DNA from: Triparma columacea
Taxonomy: Eukaryota; Sar; Bolidophyceae; Parmales; Triparmaceae
Assembly (NCBI GenBank): GCA_030267965.1
Contig: BRYA01000462.1
Coordinates: forward strand, 1-11,134
Length of the DNA stretch: 11,134 bases
Direction of reading: 5' to 3'
The translations under genes and the position numbers were made by a program. The notes under the pieces were generated by a model. It was not told the DNA's origin. It saw only the letters and a list, made by a program, of their open reading frames with translations, and searched no databases. Below, in pieces: positions 6,882-11,134 of the stretch; position 1 is the stretch's first letter, and each line of letters begins with the position of its first letter.

Positions 6882-9800
6882 TTACCAACCGCCTGGGCTC
6901 GTTCTCCACTCACCATCTTTTTTCTTTGGACATATTAAAATCCTCGGTTCCAACAATGGCTTATACAAATCTGGGACATTCGCCCCCGTCACTTCAGCCG
7001 TGTAAAGCATCTTGAAGATGTTCTTCAGCTTACTGGAGACAACTTGCGCCTTGACCCCATCAAATTGTACCGCATGCGCAGCCACGAACTGGGAGGGGAA
7101 CTTGCACCTGTTTTGGTAAACATTTCCAGCTTGCCTAAGAGACGCGACGAGAAGCCTCTGCCTAGCGTCCGTCCAAAGAGCGTTACCCTTGACGACACCC
7201 TGCCCATCACTGACCTGAGAAGCATCCTTTACCATCCCGGACAAAACCCTCTTTACCCCTTTACCTCCATCGCCGAATGCCCTCTTAACGACATACCCCT
7301 TACTCTCAGCCTCACCCTTCGCATGGAAGAGATAGCCGTCCTCCTTTGTCTCGTGCTTCAAGGTATCAGAGGGGACATCGACCAAGGCGCGTGTGGAAGA
7401 ATACCTCACGACGGCTTGATTGAACGACTCACCCTCCCCCCCCCCCAGGACGGAAGGGTCGGAAATGATCTCATCAAAAAGGGCCTTGACATCATACGGC
7501 AATTCCCCCCTCCTGGATTCGTTTACCCCGAGAAGGTAGTTCACTTTCGGAGCCTTTCTCCTAGGTTGTCTGAACTCGGCAAGGGTGGGCAAGAAGGGGC
7601 TGGCACCCTCACCAAGCTTGAGGAGGTCGCGAGAGATAGCAATGTAAGTTTCGACATCTTTCGCGGGATGCAGCACTGTGGCAAGGAAACAGAAACAGTT
7701 CTCAACGACTGCATCCCTGCCTCCGGCTAAATAGGTGGACGCCAACTCGAGGTGTAGTTCACTACAGACACCGTTCACCAACTTGGACGCATGCGAGCAA
7801 ATGCAACGAACCACTGCCTCGCTAAAGTACTTCTCGTCAATGATTCCAATCTCAGCTTCGATAACATCTCGAAAGAGAGATAAGTTGGGATGATGCGCCC
7901 AAACAAAAGCCACCCTGGCAACAGGAGAAGACACTATGGCATCAATGTCAGCCTGAGTGTATGTGACAACCAAGTCCTCGATGTTCTCTCCCACGTCTGC
8001 CTTGTGCATTCCTCCGTTTCGGTAATCGCGAATAGCATGATTCGTTCCATGGGTATATTCGTGGGTGGATTTTTCAGACACGTGGCCCATGTCAAGGCCA
8101 ACTCCTGTAATAGAACTAAACCCCTGCGCACCGTCACCACGCAATACTTGTTGTGCCGTGACAAAGCCGTGCCTCAGCGTATGAAACGTGTACTGTCGAG
8201 CGATCCTAGGCGGGACCCCACCCATAATAAGATCTTTCCTCATCCGGGTGCTGAAGTCCCAGTGGTGGATGCCAAAGAAGGAAACATAACTAGCCCTCTT
8301 CCTGGTAGCATACTCGACTCGATCAAGCACTTCATCCACAGTCAAAGAACGAGAGACGGAGACAACTTCGCTCATTGTGGGGCCATACAGCTTCAATTTC
8401 AAAGCTGTAATGACAGGCAGAGGTAGGTGCAGAGACTCGAGAAAGGCCTGTGATGGGATGTGAAACCCATAGCCGAGAACCTCATCCATGTCCTCCTCTA
8501 GCTTCTTCCTGGCGTACTCGACAAACGTGCATTCCTTCCCGTCCTCCATCATCTCGACGACGCCAAACCCGAGCACCTTCTGCAGAGCAAAATTCAATAC
8601 GAAAACGTCGTCGTTGGCAGAATTTGGTCCACGGATCGTTGAGCCACGAAATACTTTCAGCTTCACATCCTCCCGCTGACGATCCTTTTCGGCGTGGAAC
8701 GCAACGGTTACCGAGATTTGACCATTGGTGAGCCTCTTCACGTCGGTGATTGAGAAGAAAGGGTTGAACTTTCCAATCTCCCCAGCTCTCAAAGCGTACA
8801 CACGAGCTAACGAATATAGCAAGCAATGCTTCGCGTAATCTTTCCTCCCCACATTTTTAGTGAGCAGAACGGTCATAAGGTGGGGCGGAAAACCAACTGG
8901 TCGCCTCTTCTTGGGGACAGAAAAGGAAGGGTTGGTCTTGATAACAGTAGCAACCATTGTCATCGAGAGTAATTTGGGGACCGTGAAGTTGATATCCGGC
9001 CACTGACTTGCCGCCTCGAGCTCACCGACCTTCCGATGCAGCAGATTCTGTACGTTTCCCGCCTTCGGATCATTTGCAGTTACCTCAGCAAGCAATAATA
9101 AGTGGTTATAGAGTCCAGCCTCATCTATCGTATTGATGTACGAATTAAGAGACCCATCATATGGGAGAAGTAGCGTATCATCGCCCTCCTCAAGTGCCTC
9201 CTCCGCAAGAAGCGCCCTGTGGTTGCGGTAGTCGTTAAGGGTACAACGAATCCTATTCCTCATGCTCTCAATGATTGGTTTCGTGGTAAGAGCAGCTATC
9301 TTAGCCATGGACTCGTCTGAGACCCTGCTCTCAATAACGGTGTTCATGTGCGTGTCTAGGGTATTGTTTCGCCTTTGATCGAAAACGGCTGAGAGACGAG
9401 TACGTGAATTGCCAAATTGAGGAACAACCGTGGGCAAACTCTGGCTCTGGAAAGGTCCTGTGGGAGGACGACTTTGACCGGAAGCAAGGGATGGAGAGGA
9501 AACTGAAACCAAAGGTACTGGCGCTCCCGCAACTATCGTATCAGACGCAACACTGACAGCATCCGCACCAACCATGGGGACTGAACCTTGCCTGTGAGAA
9601 AGGTTGGTAGGGACCTCGACAGGTTGACTTGAGCCAGAAGAAAGGGAGGAAGAGGAAACTGAAGCCAAAGGTAATGGCGCTCCCGCAACTCTCGTAACAG
9701 CGGCAAAACTGACAGCATCCGAGCAGGAAGAAGCCTGCATGATCAAGGATGTATCAGGAAATGATGATATCGTCAAAGAGTCCGACTCTCTCCCAAACAT

Positions 9801-9972
9801 CTCCTCTTCCCCCTGCTCTACATAGTAATCGGAGGCATCCTCTCCCCCCCCGTCATCCTCAGAACCCGAGGAAGGATAAGGTAAAAGGTGAGCAATGACA
9901 TTGGACGGACCTCCGGACAACAAACGTGCTTCTTGGTTTGGGGCTCCTTCAGCAACCCCATCGGGTAAAGAA
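6882..9972 (-). CDS. Tyrosine recombinase with C-terminal Myb/SANT-like domain (main exon)
   Basis: This cuts and rejoins DNA through a catalytic tyrosine. The catalytic set is complete: R in YALRAGEIG (codon 8789-8787), lysine candidate AEKDRQRE, H and R in HTLRHG (codons starting 8183 and 8174), H in MGHVSEKS (8084) and nucleophile Y in THEYTHG (8057). H-to-Y spacing is nine, as in phage integrases. Roughly 200 residues separate the first R from HxxR, longer than in bacterial enzymes. In a four-exon model (1096 aa) these are R462, H664, R667, H697, Y706. Residues ~1000-1057, from ALWTDARQRLL to KLKNIFKMLY, resemble Myb/SANT-like (Myb_DNA-bind_3 type) DNA-binding domains of transposons. The N-terminus is Ser/Gly/acidic with a 52-residue tandem duplication. 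The frame is open to 9992 but has no ATG before 9800, so either 9800 is the start (972 aa) or upstream exons are used. Confidence 0.85.
9496..9721 (-). repeat. 156-bp-period tandem duplication in the recombinase N-terminus
   Basis: About 70 bp at 9496-9565 closely match 9652-9721 with a 156-bp period, i.e. 52 codons, so the frame is kept. The encoded copies share VAGAPxPL and a following VSS-SL stretch in a Ser/Pro-rich, presumably disordered region. Substitutions between copies show it is older than the 141-bp duplication in the helicase tail. Confidence 0.8.
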
Positions 9973-10151
9973 CTATTACGGGTTACGGGAAATTACGGGA
10001 AGATAGTGTAGGGTCACGACATGTGTTTGGGGAAAGGTGTAGGGTGAGTGAAAATATAGAAGTCAAAAGTGGAGAGAAGACCGAACCAAGTCCGGAGAGC
10101 GAAATGGATCAGTTCGGGTCGTGTGGGCCTTGACCCAAGGAAATGACTCAC
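9973..10151 (-). other. Proposed intron 3 with AG-free zone and TTACGGG triplet
   Basis: On the minus strand the 153 nt before the acceptor (10128-9976) contain no AG dinucleotide and are rich in pyrimidine, a typical AG-exclusion zone before a 3' splice site. Three CCCGTAA units (TTACGGG on +, at 9976, 9983 and 9993) lie just upstream of the acceptor and offer GTAAC/GTAAT branch-like sequences. The donor is GTGAGT at 10151. Confidence 0.55.
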
Positions 10152-10582
10152 CTAACGTTAGATGTGACCCCTTCGGCCCCGTCAATCCTTAAACTGTCCT
10201 CCATATTGCCGAGACTTACGCCGATTAGAGTATGAAAGAGCGAGTAGGGTTAGAAAATTCATCCTCAAACTATAGGTCGATAGCAAGGCCTGTCGAACAT
10301 CTCCAAAATTGGCGACTTACCTGTCAGTATTAGAAAGGAAAACAGCGTTCCGCGCAACTTTATCCCTAGTGGCACCGATTCTGATAGAAATTAGAGTATT
10401 AACGCAAGAGTGCAGTGAGAAATGGGCAACTGATTTGTGAATTAACGAGGGCAAACTGATCTTGTTTCAGCAAAAATCACTCACAGTTCGTTATGGCGAT
10501 CTCTTTCTTGACCATCTGATAAAATGGGTCCGCCATCGCCTGGGTTCAAGGATCCATCGCAAATCAAGCGACTTTCCGCCAT
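10152..10582 (-). CDS. Proposed 5' exons 1-3 of the tyrosine recombinase gene
   Basis: Exon 1 is 10582-10485: ATG after an in-frame TGA, beginning MAESRLICDG, donor CT|GTGAGT. Exon 2 is 10380-10321: 60 nt, acceptor CTATCAG, donor ACAG|GTAAGT. Exon 3 is 10193-10152: 42 nt, acceptor GGACAG, donor GTTAG|GTGAGT. The main exon resumes at 9972 after GTAATAG. Introns are 104, 127 and 179 nt, close to the 99-nt helicase intron. All three are phase 2, every joined codon is open, and the frame enters the recombinase correctly. CTAAT branch candidates lie at 10394-10390 and 10228-10224. This is modelled from sequence only; the exon 2 and 3 acceptors are the weakest parts. Confidence 0.55.
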
Positions 10583-10602
10583 GGAAAAAGTTTCAACTCA
10601 AT

Positions 10603-10650
10603 TTGCTTCTTGAAGCAAGCAAAATCAAGCAAAAATATTTAGAATCCATA
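10603..10650 (-). promoter_or_regulatory. Candidate promoter of the recombinase gene
   Basis: Upstream of the proposed ATG at 10582 there is a perfect inverted repeat TTGCTTC-TT-GAAGCAA (10603-10618) and, further up on the minus strand, TAAATATTTTT (about 10634-10644), a TATA-like element about 55-60 bp from the ATG. AT-richness peaks here relative to both sides. Confidence 0.35.
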
Positions 10651-10872
10651 CTGGGGTTTTTACAAACAGCAGTCGTTACGCACATTACTCCTTCGTTCAC
10701 TCTCCGACCCCTCTTCTCCTTCTCCCCTCGTCGTGACAACATACCCCCCTTGCTGCCCCACCCCCACGCTCCCACCCTATCCACACACAAGTACCAAACC
10801 AACCCCACCTTTCTTCTCCACTACCAGCGTGCCCCCCCGCTACCACACCCCCCCCGACTCCCGCGCCCAACC
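10651..10872. other. Intergenic, becoming polypyrimidine-rich
   Basis: Composition shifts near 10680 from mixed to C/T-rich on +, resembling the left subtelomere. A GTG-initiated frame from 10733 is proline/serine-rich by composition. I see no supported gene before 10873. Confidence 0.45.
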
Positions 10873-11134
10873 ATGGACATCGCAGTCGTCAACATGTATT
10901 CTCTACCTTCCCCTCGTCCATTCCGCCACGCTACCATTCTCCATCCAAGACGTTCGTCTTCCATCCCCCTCCTTCTCCTCCTCCCCCGCCGTTGCGGCAG
11001 CTCATCCCCCCGCTTCCCCGCCCCGCCGCCCCGACGCCCCCCCGCCCCACAGCTCCCCAGCCGCCCGTGCCCAACCATCGCAAAGCACATGTCTACAGCG
11101 CCACTAGTCAATCATCTTCCAACCACTTCCACTT
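10873..11134 (+). CDS. Possible 5' end of a gene running off the window
   Basis: ATG at 10873 sits in ACCATGG, an excellent initiation context, and the frame is open for all 87 codons to the right edge. It begins MDIAVVNMYSLPSPRP and becomes Pro/Arg/Ser-rich with a five-Leu run. C-rich DNA makes chance open frames likely, and other frames on both strands are also open here. Without the rest of the gene no function can be proposed. Confidence 0.3.
   Translation, partial: MDIAVVNMYSLPSPRPFRHATILHPRRSSSIPLLLLLPRRCGSSSPRFPAPPPRRPPAPQLPSRPCPTIAKHMSTAPLVNHLPTTST

Noticed and set aside
8450..8826. Small frames on both strands within the recombinase gene
   Set aside because: Shadows of the long recombinase frame without independent support.
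10195..10320. An alternative donor GTAAGT near 10217 with an exon starting after CTATAG
   Set aside because: The resulting exon ends in phase 1 and runs into a stop or the wrong frame in the next exon.
10540..10556. GGTTCAAGGATCC resembling a tRNA B box
   Set aside because: No matching acceptor, D or anticodon arms around it, and it falls in a modelled exon.
1..11134. CRISPR arrays, rRNA, and tRNA genes
   Set aside because: No regularly spaced repeats with unique spacers and no recognisable RNA-gene sequence were seen on either strand.

Overview
This is a eukaryotic chromosome end. Bases 1-42 are seven perfect copies of AACCCT, the C-strand of a TTAGGG-type telomere, so the left edge is a chromosome terminus (or a telomere-capped contig). 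Spliceosomal introns of about 100-180 nt with GTAAGT/GTGAGT donors and CTAAT-like branch sites, AATAAA signals, and basic nuclear localisation motifs next to acidic stretches all agree. A fungus or a unicellular alga/protist with TTAGGG telomeres would fit; the sequence alone does not separate these.

Layout. (1) 1-1840: subtelomere with an extreme strand bias (the + strand is almost all pyrimidine). It holds decayed, partly duplicated minus-strand coding pieces of a tetratricopeptide (TPR)-like gene family. The outermost piece is cut off by the telomere itself. (2) 1840-2377: an AT-richer island, then C-rich DNA with a diverged ~55-bp direct repeat carrying a small hairpin. (3) 2378-5596, minus: a two-exon gene for a predicted 1039-residue nuclear protein with a PIF1-like SF1 helicase/NTPase N-terminus and a poly-Asp tail containing duplicated NLS units. 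(4) 5685-6740, plus: a 351-residue protein of unknown family with an SV40-like NLS, divergently transcribed from the helicase gene across 88 bp. (5) 6882-10582, minus: a tyrosine recombinase (YR) with a complete R/HxxR/H/Y catalytic set and a C-terminal Myb/SANT-like DNA-binding region. The main exon is open for more than 3 kb, and three small upstream exons can be modelled with consistent phase. (6) 10680-11134: C-rich DNA again, with an open frame running off the right edge.

Interpretation. The three intact genes sit between two stretches of pyrimidine-rich, degenerate DNA. A recombinase with a DNA-binding domain, a PIF1-type helicase (the PIF1 family acts in telomere and replication-fork metabolism) and a small nuclear protein look like one gene cassette. 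The best hypothesis is a Crypton-like or Starship-captain-like YR mobile element resident at a telomere, or a domesticated subtelomeric locus. YR and helicase together in one small eukaryotic cassette are not a combination I recognise as a named element class. Element ends were not identified, so mobility is inference.
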